Of a stretch of DNA of 14,281 nt, positions 1 to 7,270 are shown in pieces. Within the stretch, counting starts at the first letter, position 1. The number at the start of each line of letters is the position of its first letter. The notes below the pieces were generated by a model that made no database searches, was not told where the DNA came from, and saw nothing but the letters and a program-made list of their open reading frames with translations. Origin of the DNA: Syntrophaceae bacterium (GTDB taxonomy: Bacteria; Desulfobacterota; Desulfomonilia; Desulfomonilales; Desulfomonilaceae); assembly GCA_014874425.1 (NCBI GenBank), contig JACWAG010000144.1, positions 1 to 14,281 on the forward strand. Reading direction: 5' to 3'. Made by a program: the position numbers and the translations under genes.

Positions 1-1
1 G

Positions 2-352
2 ATGGTCAATACTTATTTGACTGAAAGAAAGCAATTAGCGGGTGTTGTTGTAATAGTTGACTCAAGACGAGAACCAACCGAGCTGGACGAAAATCTTATT
101 AAATTTCTTCAATTTCGGGGGTTTCCTTTTGTTGTTGCGTTTTCTAAGGCCGACAAGATTGGCCATTCGGAGCGAACAACTTTAATGAAAGGCGCCTCTG
201 AAAGATGGGGCCCAGAAACCCCTGTTGAATTCTTTTCTTCAGTGACCGGTTTGGGTCGGAAAGAATTGTGGAGTCATATTATTCAACTTTCGGATAAATG
301 GCGCTCCATACCTTACAACAAACGGACTCTTACAATTGATTCAGACGTGTAG
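2..352 (+). CDS. engB: EngB/YihA-type ribosome-assembly GTPase, C-terminal part (5' end outside window)
   Basis: This is the C-terminal ~116 residues of an EngB (YihA/YsxC) GTPase, a TRAFAC-class P-loop protein needed for assembly of the large ribosomal subunit in the cytoplasm. The G4 motif is visible as SKADKI (about residues 48-53 of the visible part) and the G5 region as FFSSVTG (about 77-83). Between them is the typical segment after a VVVIVDSR strand. G1-G3 lie upstream of the window, so the ATG at position 2 is internal and not the true start. The frame is open from the window edge to the TAG at 350-352. The next gene on the same strand starts 48 bp later. Family assignment is firm; only the tail is seen. 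Confidence 0.9.
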   Translation: MVNTYLTERKQLAGVVVIVDSRREPTELDENLIKFLQFRGFPFVVAFSKADKIGHSERTTLMKGASERWGPETPVEFFSSVTGLGRKELWSHIIQLSDKWRSIPYNKRTLTIDSDV

Positions 353-368
353 CGGGCTTAACCGCACA

Positions 369-404
369 ATGATAGAGGAAGAATTCATAAAGAAAAAATC
401 ATGA
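369..404 (+). other. 11-codon mini-ORF overlapping the RNase E/G start (ATGA)
   Basis: An ATG at 369 opens a frame encoding MIEEEFIKKKS. Its TGA (402-404) overlaps the ATG (401-403) of the RNase E/G gene in an ATGA arrangement. Such overlaps often couple translation of the downstream gene. No good Shine-Dalgarno site lies before this ATG, so it may be chance. Confidence 0.2.
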
Positions 405-2389
405 CCAAGAAAATGCTTATCAATTCAAGCCACCCTGAAGAATGTCGGGTGGCGGTTGTAGTTGACGGAGAGCTTGATGAACTAGACATCAAGACTGGCC
501 CTAAAGAGGCTACCGTGGGTAACATTTATAAGGGGGTAATCACGCGGATTGAACCTTCTCTCCAAGCCGTATTTGTCAACTATGGCAGTCCAAAAAACGG
601 TTTCTTGTCGGTAAACGACATCCATTCTTCATATTTTCCGGAATCGTTTCATGACTCCAGACGGCGCCCGAGAATTCAGGAGATTTTCAAGAAGGACGAC
701 CATGTAGTTGTGCAGGTTGTGAAAGAGGAGAGAGGCAACAAAGGGGCGGCTCTGACAACCAACATATCAATGGCTGGTCGATACCTCGTGTTGATGCCGG
801 GGGCGGAGTTATGCGGAGTTTCAAGAAAAATTGAAGAGGAAGCTGAAAGAAAACAACTCAAGGAAATAATAAAACAACTTTGCCCACCTGAGAATATGGG
901 GTTTATTGTAAGGACAGCGGGGCTTGGTCGAACTAAAACCGAATTGTCTAGAGACCTTAACTATTTATTGCGACTCTGGAAAACCATAGAGAAAAACATG
1001 GCTTCAGAACCAGCCCCATGTCTCCTGCACAAGGAACACGACCTTGTCGTGCGTGCGATAAGAGAACATTTCTCGGCCGATATAACCGAAATACTTGTTG
1101 ACGACAAAGAGGTTTTCAATAAGACGCGTGATTTCTTCAGGCAGGTAATGCCGAAGTTTGAAAAACTCGTAAAACCCTATCAAGAAAAGCGGCCGCTCTT
1201 TAACAAGTACCAGTTGGAAGAACAGATTGAACGAGTTTATTGCCGGAAAATAAAATTAAAATCAGGTGGATACATAATTATCGAGCCAACAGAGGCCATG
1301 GTAACCATAGATGTCAATTCCGGTAAAGCTACTAGAGAAAAAGAGGTCGAAGACACGGCGTTCGTGGTCAACATGGAAGCTGCGCCTGAGGTTGCTCGAC
1401 AACTGAGGTTGCGAGACCTCGGTGGGATCATTGTGATTGATTTCATCGACATGATGAACAAAAAACACGTTCAGGAGGTCGAGAAGGTCTTGAAATCGGC
1501 TATGAGACGTGATCGCGCCAAAACAAAAGTTTTGAGAATGTCTTCTTTAGGATTGCTAGAACTTTCCCGTCAACGATTGAGGTCTTCGCTGGGAGAGGGT
1601 GAATATCACGACTGCCCTCTGTGCGAGGGTAGTGGGCGCCTTCGTGCCCCGGAGACTAGCTCTCTATACGTTTTTAGAAAGATCAAGGCGATCCTTGCCA
1701 AAGGGGACGTTCGTGAAGTCAGAGCGACAATTCCGTCACAGGTGGCCGACTACATACTAAACTTCATGAGGGCCGAACTTCACACACTTGAATCTCAATA
1801 CGGGTCCAGGATAGTTATTCTAGGAAAGAATAACCTTCCTGACAGCGGGATCACGCTTGAATATTTCAAAGAGGACGAATCCCAGCAGATCGTATCAACC
1901 CCGATTATTGAATCGATTGAACCGGTTCACGAGGTGGTTGAGCCGGTCATGGAGGAAGCGCCCATCCAGGAATTACAGATTGTTCCAGAATCGGAAAAGG
2001 AGGTCAAAACTCCCCGACGCAGACGAAGGCCCAGAAAAAGGACCAAACCATCCGAGGATATCGAAGAATTGTCGGCAGGCGCCGAAGAGTCATTGTTGGC
2101 AAACGTGGCGCCCAAGGAAGATTCAAACCCAAGTGAGGATGTCCTAGGATTGAGACCGGATAGTATATCCCTTTCTGTAAATACTGATGACCAGTTGTTG
2201 GTTCAGGAAAATACCGCCGATGTCGGGAACGCTGTTATCGCCGACGCTGTTGTGGAGGAGAAAATGTCCTCTGGTTCCAGTGAACCGGAAACAGACCTAC
2301 TCCCTCAAGAAGAAAAGGAACGCCCATTATTGAAAAAAAGCAGACCGAGGAAAAAGGCCACTCTCCAAGATTATCTCCCCTTCTCATGA
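401..2389 (+). CDS. rng: Ribonuclease E/G family endoribonuclease
   Basis: This is a 662-residue RNase E/G enzyme that cuts single-stranded RNA near 5' monophosphate ends during rRNA maturation and mRNA decay. An S1 RNA-binding domain lies at about 36-122 (GNIYKGVITRIEPSLQAVFV). The RNase H/DNase I-like catalytic core follows, with metal-binding Asp304 in TIDVNSGK and Asp347 in IVIDFIDM. The zinc-link CPLC is at Cys405/Cys408. Length lies between E. coli RNase G (489) and RNase E (1061). The extra C-terminal ~170 residues are low complexity: acidic stretches, an Arg/Lys-rich patch at 538-548, and a basic end closing with LQDYLPFS. That tail may bind RNA or partners (inference). The start has no strong ribosome site but overlaps an upstream mini-ORF. 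The NUDIX gene follows after 24 bp, so they are probably co-transcribed. Whether it is closer to rne or rng cannot be settled here. Confidence 0.95.
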   Translation: MTKKMLINSSHPEECRVAVVVDGELDELDIKTGPKEATVGNIYKGVITRIEPSLQAVFVNYGSPKNGFLSVNDIHSSYFPESFHDSRRRPRIQEIFKKDDHVVVQVVKEERGNKGAALTTNISMAGRYLVLMPGAELCGVSRKIEEEAERKQLKEIIKQLCPPENMGFIVRTAGLGRTKTELSRDLNYLLRLWKTIEKNMASEPAPCLLHKEHDLVVRAIREHFSADITEILVDDKEVFNKTRDFFRQVMPKFEKLVKPYQEKRPLFNKYQLEEQIERVYCRKIKLKSGGYIIIEPTEAMVTIDVNSGKATREKEVEDTAFVVNMEAAPEVARQLRLRDLGGIIVIDFIDMMNKKHVQEVEKVLKSAMRRDRAKTKVLRMSSLGLLELSRQRLRSSLGEGEYHDCPLCEGSGRLRAPETSSLYVFRKIKAILAKGDVREVRATIPSQVADYILNFMRAELHTLESQYGSRIVILGKNNLPDSGITLEYFKEDESQQIVSTPIIESIEPVHEVVEPVMEEAPIQELQIVPESEKEVKTPRRRRRPRKRTKPSEDIEELSAGAEESLLANVAPKEDSNPSEDVLGLRPDSISLSVNTDDQLLVQENTADVGNAVIADAVVEEKMSSGSSEPETDLLPQEEKERPLLKKSRPRKKATLQDYLPFS

Positions 2390-2413
2390 AGATACCCGGA
2401 AAACGATAGTTAA

Positions 2414-2851
2414 ATGGATACAGGCTCTCGAGAATACCCTGCGCGCCCCCTTATCGGTGTAGGTGCGCTAATCATTCAGGGCTCAAACATTGTCCTGGTT
2501 CGCAGGTCTAAACCTCCTTCTCAGGGAGAATGGAGTATCCCTGGTGGATTGGTCCGGGTCGGCGAAACATTGTCCCATGCCGTTATCAGAGAGGCTTTGG
2601 AAGAAACTGGCCTTAATGTCAGGCCCGGCTCGTTGGTTGAACTGGTTGAACGTATAGTTCAAGACAGGAACAAAAGCGTCCAATATCATTATGTAATAGC
2701 TGACTACAAATGCTCGTTAATCAGTGGCGCGTTGGTCGCTGGCAGCGACGCTTCCGAGGCATGCTGGGCGCAAAAGGATCGTCTTGGAGATTTCAAGTTG
2801 CCAGCTATTACATTGAGTGTCATCAATGGGGCCTTTCATATAGACGGGTGA
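2414..2851 (+). CDS. NUDIX hydrolase
   Basis: This is a 145-residue cytoplasmic NUDIX hydrolase. The full Nudix box (Gx5Ex7REUxEExGU) runs from Gly45 to Leu67: G45, E51, R59-E60, E63-E64 and G66 are all present, so the Mg-binding helix is intact. The N-terminal strand RPLIGVGALIIQGSNIVLVRR and the SIPGG turn before the box are typical. The family cleaves nucleoside diphosphates linked to another group; members of this size include ADP-ribose and oxidised-nucleotide pyrophosphatases, and the substrate cannot be told from sequence. It starts 24 bp after the RNase gene stop, which implies one transcript. A link to RNA or nucleotide turnover is inference. No strong Shine-Dalgarno is seen, and this is the only ATG ahead of the domain. 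Confidence 0.9.
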   Translation: MDTGSREYPARPLIGVGALIIQGSNIVLVRRSKPPSQGEWSIPGGLVRVGETLSHAVIREALEETGLNVRPGSLVELVERIVQDRNKSVQYHYVIADYKCSLISGALVAGSDASEACWAQKDRLGDFKLPAITLSVINGAFHIDG

Positions 2852-2874
2852 CTTGGCGCTCTGGATTTACAAAA

Positions 2875-2904
2875 ACCAACCATCACTTTTGAGACTCGGT
2901 TGGT
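2875..2904 (+). repeat. Inverted repeat (7-bp stem) next to the acyltransferase ribosome site
   Basis: ACCAACC (2875-2881) and GGTTGGT (2898-2904) are perfect inverted copies around a 16-base loop. The 3' arm ends one base before the AAGGAGG ribosome site at 2906-2912. The hairpin lacks a following T-run, so it is not a standard terminator. It could influence ribosome access. Confidence 0.45.
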
Positions 2905-2905
2905 C

Positions 2906-2912
2906 AAGGAGG
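2906..2912 (+). promoter_or_regulatory. Strong Shine-Dalgarno that sets a GTG start
   Basis: AAGGAGG lies 7 bases before GTG 2920. An ATG at 2916 is out of frame, stops after six codons and sits too close to this site, so GTG 2920 is the better start for the acyltransferase-like gene. Confidence 0.75.
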
Positions 2913-2919
2913 AGAATGA

Positions 2920-4317
2920 GTGATAGGAATCTCTGACAGACTTGACCCTACGTCGGAGATGTTGGCGCTATCGACTACCGGTGATACGAAAAACATTCTG
3001 ATTTGCCTGATAGAACTCGCGGGGCCGATGGATGCGCAATCAATGTTACAGGCGGCAAGGAAAGCGGCTCAAAAGTTTCCACAGTTAACCCGACGGATCA
3101 AGGAAGTACGATCCAAGGGATTGCATTATCTGGTTTGGGATTCGGATCAGACGCTGGAAGTCCCAACGTTTTTTCATAAGGCTCCCGGACATGATCCTTC
3201 TGAGACGACCCTTGACTTAATCATAAGAACCTTGGATTCTAGGCTTAACAGAGACAGGGACCTTTTTCACGAAACCCCGGCCGAGTTTCATCTGATTACC
3301 ATTTCACCTGAACGGCATATCGTAGGATGGCTCATGCATCACGTTGCCGGCGATGCCGCCACCGGCACGGATGTGGGTCAGGAAACCCTGGCTAATTACC
3401 ATGAAATCATTCGCGGGAGCAAACCCGATTGGGCAGAAGAATACTATTCAATATCCGGCTCAAGAAAGAGGCGAGTGAGCCCTAAGAAACTCACGATACG
3501 AAATCATCTGGAGGATGTGCGCCAGACTTTTCAGAATGTATTTAAAAGGCCTTGTTTACCAGTTGGATCGGGATTGGGACAAGATAGGTCCCAACATCAT
3601 GTAAAAAGAATTCTTACAGAAGAAGAAACAGACCTTTTGTACAAAACAACCACCAACCACGGAGTTTCACTGGTAGATCGTTTTGTAGTGTGCGCAAATG
3701 GTGTAATCGACGAATGGAATCTTCATCGAGGCTTATCTCCTGGGCTGCTTACTGCCTCGATGACAGTAAATATGAGAGGCCGTTTCTCAGATGTTGACTC
3801 CATGAACTCGAGTTCTTTGATCTTTTTTAAATCAATACCCTCAGAGCGAAAAGACACGGGCGTCTTCGCAAGGAAAGTAGCGCTAACGAGAATAAGACAT
3901 TTTCGGAATCAAACAGACCTCAAGCTATCCAAGAATATAAAAATGATGACGGATTCATTTCGCATTTTCCCCTTTCGTCTCAGAAAGAGAATAATCAGCT
4001 TTCTTATCAATCGGCATCAGTTTTCCATTGCCATAACTGTTCTAGGCGTATTCTGGCCAAAGATGAATGAAGGACGACCTACCCGGGAGTCAGTTTTTAC
4101 AAGAGTTGGAGATTTGGAGGCAGTAGAAGTCTTTGGTGTTGCGCATCAAATGTTGTCCAAGACTCAAACGCTTCTTCTCGTGTATACTTTCAGAAACAGG
4201 CTAAATCTGGTCCTCACATGTTCAGCCAGTCTTTTCACCAGGGAAGAAACAGAACTGTTTATAGACCTTCTTGTTAAGAAGTTAATGGCCTCCCAGGTGT
4301 TTCCTCCGGCCCATTGA
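2920..4317 (+). CDS. Condensation-domain-like (HHxxxD) acyltransferase, substrate unknown
   Basis: This 465-residue protein looks like a stand-alone member of the CoA-dependent acyltransferase/condensation-domain fold (NRPS C domains, wax ester synthase/DGAT, PapA). The signature is HHVAGD with His140, His141 and Asp145, the expected catalytic HHxxxD. A second region, MTVNMRGR at about 281-288, resembles the VNLR element after the domain midpoint in those families. These enzymes join an acyl thioester to an alcohol or amine. There is no carrier-protein or adenylation domain, so it is not a complete NRPS module. A long basic stretch (about 320-370) contains hydrophobic segments and may contact membrane. 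The GTG start is fixed by a strong ribosome site. Its last 44 bp overlap the end of the opposite-strand glycosyltransferase gene. A role in acylating a lipid or glycolipid is inference. Confidence 0.75.
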   Translation: MIGISDRLDPTSEMLALSTTGDTKNILICLIELAGPMDAQSMLQAARKAAQKFPQLTRRIKEVRSKGLHYLVWDSDQTLEVPTFFHKAPGHDPSETTLDLIIRTLDSRLNRDRDLFHETPAEFHLITISPERHIVGWLMHHVAGDAATGTDVGQETLANYHEIIRGSKPDWAEEYYSISGSRKRRVSPKKLTIRNHLEDVRQTFQNVFKRPCLPVGSGLGQDRSQHHVKRILTEEETDLLYKTTTNHGVSLVDRFVVCANGVIDEWNLHRGLSPGLLTASMTVNMRGRFSDVDSMNSSSLIFFKSIPSERKDTGVFARKVALTRIRHFRNQTDLKLSKNIKMMTDSFRIFPFRLRKRIISFLINRHQFSIAITVLGVFWPKMNEGRPTRESVFTRVGDLEAVEVFGVAHQMLSKTQTLLLVYTFRNRLNLVLTCSASLFTREETELFIDLLVKKLMASQVFPPAH

Positions 4318-5569
4318 CGGTCGTCAAGGCCCTAGGATCTGTATGGCTCATAGACAGTTCAGGTCCTGAAGGTTCGAGATATTTGGGTTGGTAACGGGTA
4401 TACTGATATGTAGTGCCACGCCACTGTAAAGCGTCCTTGCAGATGATCTTTTTTACCATCACTGCAAAAATCCAGATCAACATCAAATTTCCGAGCGCTA
4501 CATAAACTGAAAATCTCCTCGGTAATCCGAGCTGATCAAAGAAGAGGTTCGAGGTAACTGTCATCTGAATCAGACAAGCCAAAGGCAACAGGAACCACAA
4601 GGTTGGGGATAATTTTATGGCTGACCGGCTATACAGGAGAGTAGCGAAGACAAATACGGGCAGACTTACAAGAACATGCATTGATAGATACTTGAGGACC
4701 GCTGGAAGCCTGTAATTCATGGCGGCGCACAAAATTCGAGTCCATCCGTCCAGTATTTGATGGAACCCGGAATACATTCTGGTTCGTAGCAGGTTCTGCC
4801 CATTGGCGAACAATATACCCAAACCTGCGGCCTTGACCCTTTTGCCGATTCCTATATCTTCTACAGCCAGGTCCTTTACGTTGCGGTGACCTCCAATTTT
4901 TTCGTATGCTACACGACTAATAATGAGAAACATACCGTTCGCTGTCGCAACTGAACTTCGCGGATCATTGACTTTAGACAAAGGGAAAATAATAGCGGCC
5001 ATTGCGGCGAAAGTCGGAACAAGGGCCTTTTCCCAAAATGTTTTCAATACGAACTTTGGAGACATGGTCACAAGATTGACATTTCTGCGCAAGGCCTCAC
5101 TTACGCACTGACTTAAAGCCGTTTTCTGAAGGGAACTGTCAGCGTCCAGAAAGGCGAACCATTCCCCCGAAGAGTGCTTGACCGCTTCGTGAAGGGCGTG
5201 GCATTTGCCAGTCCATCCAGTGAGCCGCTCCTTTATAGTTACCAATTTGCAATTCGATCTGCCGCCAAAGATTCTTGTTACTATTTCCGCCGTCCGATCG
5301 GCCGACCTATCATCAACACAAATTATCTCCAGGTTGGGATAATCCTGTTCAAATATCGATTCGAGACAAATTGCGATCAGGTCCTGTTCATTGTGCGCAG
5401 GAACTATGACTGAAACAAGAGGGGGAGATTTCGGCAAAAATGTTACTTTGTTCGGATCAAGGATCGGAACCCACTTTGCGTTATCGGCAATCTCACGCAT
5501 CCTCAAGGACCAGAAACACATGATGTATATGAGTACAGCAGATCCGAGAACAAGAAAAATATAATCCAA
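4274..5569 (-). CDS. Membrane-bound family 2 glycosyltransferase (CrtQ/HpnB-like)
   Basis: This 431-residue inverting GT-A (GT2) enzyme is anchored in the inner membrane. It has an N-terminal membrane helix (about 3-20) and a catalytic domain at about 50-280: VIVPAHNE at 55-61, VDDRS with Asp86/Asp87, the metal-binding DxD as Asp142/Asp144 in LDADSS, and the acceptor-site ED at Glu237/Asp238. A GWTR at 275-278 stands in the place of the usual QxxRW. About three C-terminal membrane helices lie between 293 and 373. The order resembles glycosyltransferases acting on polyisoprenoid or hopanoid-type lipids (CrtQ, HpnB), but the acceptor is not shown. The start is TTG, supported by AAAGGA seven bases upstream; the next ATG would remove the first helix. 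It lies 82 bp after the methyltransferase gene and may be the last gene of that operon. Confidence 0.88.
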   Translation of the reverse strand: MDYIFLVLGSAVLIYIMCFWSLRMREIADNAKWVPILDPNKVTFLPKSPPLVSVIVPAHNEQDLIAICLESIFEQDYPNLEIICVDDRSADRTAEIVTRIFGGRSNCKLVTIKERLTGWTGKCHALHEAVKHSSGEWFAFLDADSSLQKTALSQCVSEALRRNVNLVTMSPKFVLKTFWEKALVPTFAAMAAIIFPLSKVNDPRSSVATANGMFLIISRVAYEKIGGHRNVKDLAVEDIGIGKRVKAAGLGILFANGQNLLRTRMYSGFHQILDGWTRILCAAMNYRLPAVLKYLSMHVLVSLPVFVFATLLYSRSAIKLSPTLWFLLPLACLIQMTVTSNLFFDQLGLPRRFSVYVALGNLMLIWIFAVMVKKIICKDALQWRGTTYQYTRYQPKYLEPSGPELSMSHTDPRALTTVNGPEETPGRPLTS

Positions 5570-5576
5570 ATTAAGA

Positions 5577-5582
5577 TCCTTT
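5577..5582 (-). promoter_or_regulatory. Shine-Dalgarno supporting a TTG start of the glycosyltransferase
   Basis: On the minus strand AAAGGA lies 7 bases before TTG 5569. This supports the TTG and keeps the N-terminal membrane helix in the protein. Confidence 0.6.
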
Positions 5583-5651
5583 ATAACAGGCAGAATGAAA
5601 CGAATAATCCGATTTTATTCCAACAGTTGTTCCATTTCCATAATTTTTTTA

Positions 5652-6251
5652 CTACGATAGTTTTTTTGCCGCGCCAATGACACCAAATCTTGATCCAGTC
5701 TTCACGCCATGGAGCAGACACAACCCGAGCTTGTCAAGCTCACCCAAGAAATCCTTTTCATAGAAACGATCTCCAGTTGGATGTCTCAACATTCTTTTTA
5801 GGAGCCAATTAGCATAAAGCGGTGGATAAATCTCCTCAAAATAAAAAATGGCTCCAGACCTCATGACCCTTTTGATCTCGCTCAAGCAGAGTCGCCAGTC
5901 CAGCACATGATGAATTATCCCGAAATTGAAAACAGCGTCAAACGAGCAGTCAGGAAATGGTAGAAACTGTGCGTCGGAAACCAGGAAATGTATGTGGTCC
6001 TTCGAATCGTGTTTCAGCGCTGACTGAGACCGTCGCACAAGACTGGTCTCCAGATCAAAAGCGACAACATCCTTGAATCTCATACTTTTATGAATTAGCC
6101 GCGCTCCACGCCCTAGTCCGCAGCCGATTTCCAACGCCGTCTCGCAGTCTTGCGGCTTCCCGAGTTTCAAAAATTTGCGTATTTCCCGTTTCTGAAACAG
6201 TACCCGGATAGGACTGTAAATCCAGACCCTTTCAGGCCAATTCATAAGCAT
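5652..6251 (-). CDS. Class I SAM-dependent methyltransferase
   Basis: This is a cytoplasmic methyltransferase of about 199 residues with a Rossmann fold. Motif I is EIGCGLGRG (residues 41-49), the acidic residue after strand 2 is Asp66 in VVAFDLE, and the DAQFLPFPD loop at 93-101 leads into FDAVFNFGIIHHV (104-116). This layout resembles UbiE/UbiG-type and related small-molecule methyltransferases; the methyl acceptor is unknown. The start is uncertain. I chose ATG 6251, just before the MNWPERVWIYSP segment; ATG 6245 is equally possible. A TTG at 6287 would add 12 residues and overlap the UbiA-family gene by 16 bp. None has a clear ribosome site, which would fit translational coupling to the upstream gene. 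Place and type suggest it modifies the product of the prenyltransferase (inference). Confidence 0.88.
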   Translation of the reverse strand: MLMNWPERVWIYSPIRVLFQKREIRKFLKLGKPQDCETALEIGCGLGRGARLIHKSMRFKDVVAFDLETSLVRRSQSALKHDSKDHIHFLVSDAQFLPFPDCSFDAVFNFGIIHHVLDWRLCLSEIKRVMRSGAIFYFEEIYPPLYANWLLKRMLRHPTGDRFYEKDFLGELDKLGLCLLHGVKTGSRFGVIGAAKKLS

Positions 6252-6271
6252 TTGCTGATTCGTTGGAGATA

Positions 6272-7228
6272 TCAAATCTTGATCCAAATAGATATTACGA
6301 TAAGGACCAGAAAGCTCAAGGGCATATAACTGGCCCTGTTAAATAGAGACGCCGCCATTCTAGGACCTGGTGACTCATATACAAGCTTCGCGGGTTTGAG
6401 AAGCAGAAAATACCCTAGAACCGCCGCTCCTATAGGGTAAATCCTACCCAAACCGGGGCCGGCCAGCAGAAATATCGTTACCCCTGCGAATGTGGCCATG
6501 GACGCCGTCACCAGAAGGATGAAGAGCGATTCACGAAGGCCTAAGACTGTTAGCAGGGTCCTGGCGCCAACCCGGCCATCATTCTCCATGTCCACAATAT
6601 CATTTGCAATGTTTTGACCGCCGACTTCCCAACATGCCAACCACAGAAACATGAGCACCACGAAGGACGGGTTTGGAGTCGGGTTGACAGCGTATATTCC
6701 AGCCAGACCACCAGTCGCTTTCACGAATGCGGATGGTATTATTTTCCAGTGGGTTACCTTGAGAAGCTTACAATAAATCACTTCACAGCAGGCGGATATC
6801 GCAAATATTACGGCGCAGAGCGGATTCAGGGCCGCGGCGCCGATCAATGCCAGTGAAGTCCAGAAGATGACCCACTCGAGGCCCCTTTTAAAGGGGATAA
6901 GACCTTGAGCTACGGGGTGCGCTGCCAGAACCTCATCAACATGGAACACAACGTCGGATTTCTTTTTTAAAGCAAGACGTTCTCTGTCCACAGTCACGTC
7001 TACAAGGTCATTCATTGCGTATACTGCCGTATAACCTGAGAAAGCGGCAATTAACCCAATGACTATTGTAGATGCAGGTGGAAATTGACCAAGTTGGAGC
7101 ATCGCCGCCATAGCCGGAGTAGCCACATCCAATAACCCGTGCGGTGTACGGGAAAGTCCCAAAAACAACTTAAAGTTTGAAAATAACTTTACAAACTCCC
7201 CATGGCTTGTCTGATGGACAATGCTCAT
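6272..7228 (-). CDS. UbiA-family membrane prenyltransferase
   Basis: This polytopic inner-membrane protein (318 residues from ATG 7228) belongs to the UbiA superfamily, which transfers prenyl groups to aromatic or other acceptors with Mg. Numbering from TTG 7252, motif 1 is Asn81-Asp82-x2-Asp85-x3-Asp89 in NDLVDVTVDR. Motif 2 is Asp218-x2-Asp221-x3-Asp225 in NDIVDMENDG, followed by the conserved GARTLLTVLG. Both diphosphate-binding clusters are intact. Around eight hydrophobic helices are visible. The loop after motif 1, up to the HPVAQG that replaces the usual RPxxSG, is longer than usual by my estimate. The subfamily (quinone, (bacterio)chlorophyll, haem O, phosphoribosyl transfer) cannot be named. 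ATG 7228 has only a weak GGA ahead of it; TTG 7252, with no ribosome site, would add eight residues. The b5/DUF2231 gene ends 42 bp upstream and the methyltransferase follows at once, so these form an operon. Confidence 0.9.
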   Translation of the reverse strand: MSIVHQTSHGEFVKLFSNFKLFLGLSRTPHGLLDVATPAMAAMLQLGQFPPASTIVIGLIAAFSGYTAVYAMNDLVDVTVDRERLALKKKSDVVFHVDEVLAAHPVAQGLIPFKRGLEWVIFWTSLALIGAAALNPLCAVIFAISACCEVIYCKLLKVTHWKIIPSAFVKATGGLAGIYAVNPTPNPSFVVLMFLWLACWEVGGQNIANDIVDMENDGRVGARTLLTVLGLRESLFILLVTASMATFAGVTIFLLAGPGLGRIYPIGAAVLGYFLLLKPAKLVYESPGPRMAASLFNRASYMPLSFLVLIVISIWIKI

Positions 7229-7270
7229 ACTGATCCGATCTTTTTGAAACAAACAATAGAGAATTTGAAA

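Noticed and set aside
1237..1468. Two overlapping minus-strand open frames inside the RNase E/G gene
   Set aside because: They sit opposite the catalytic core; their composition mirrors the real frame and neither shows motifs.
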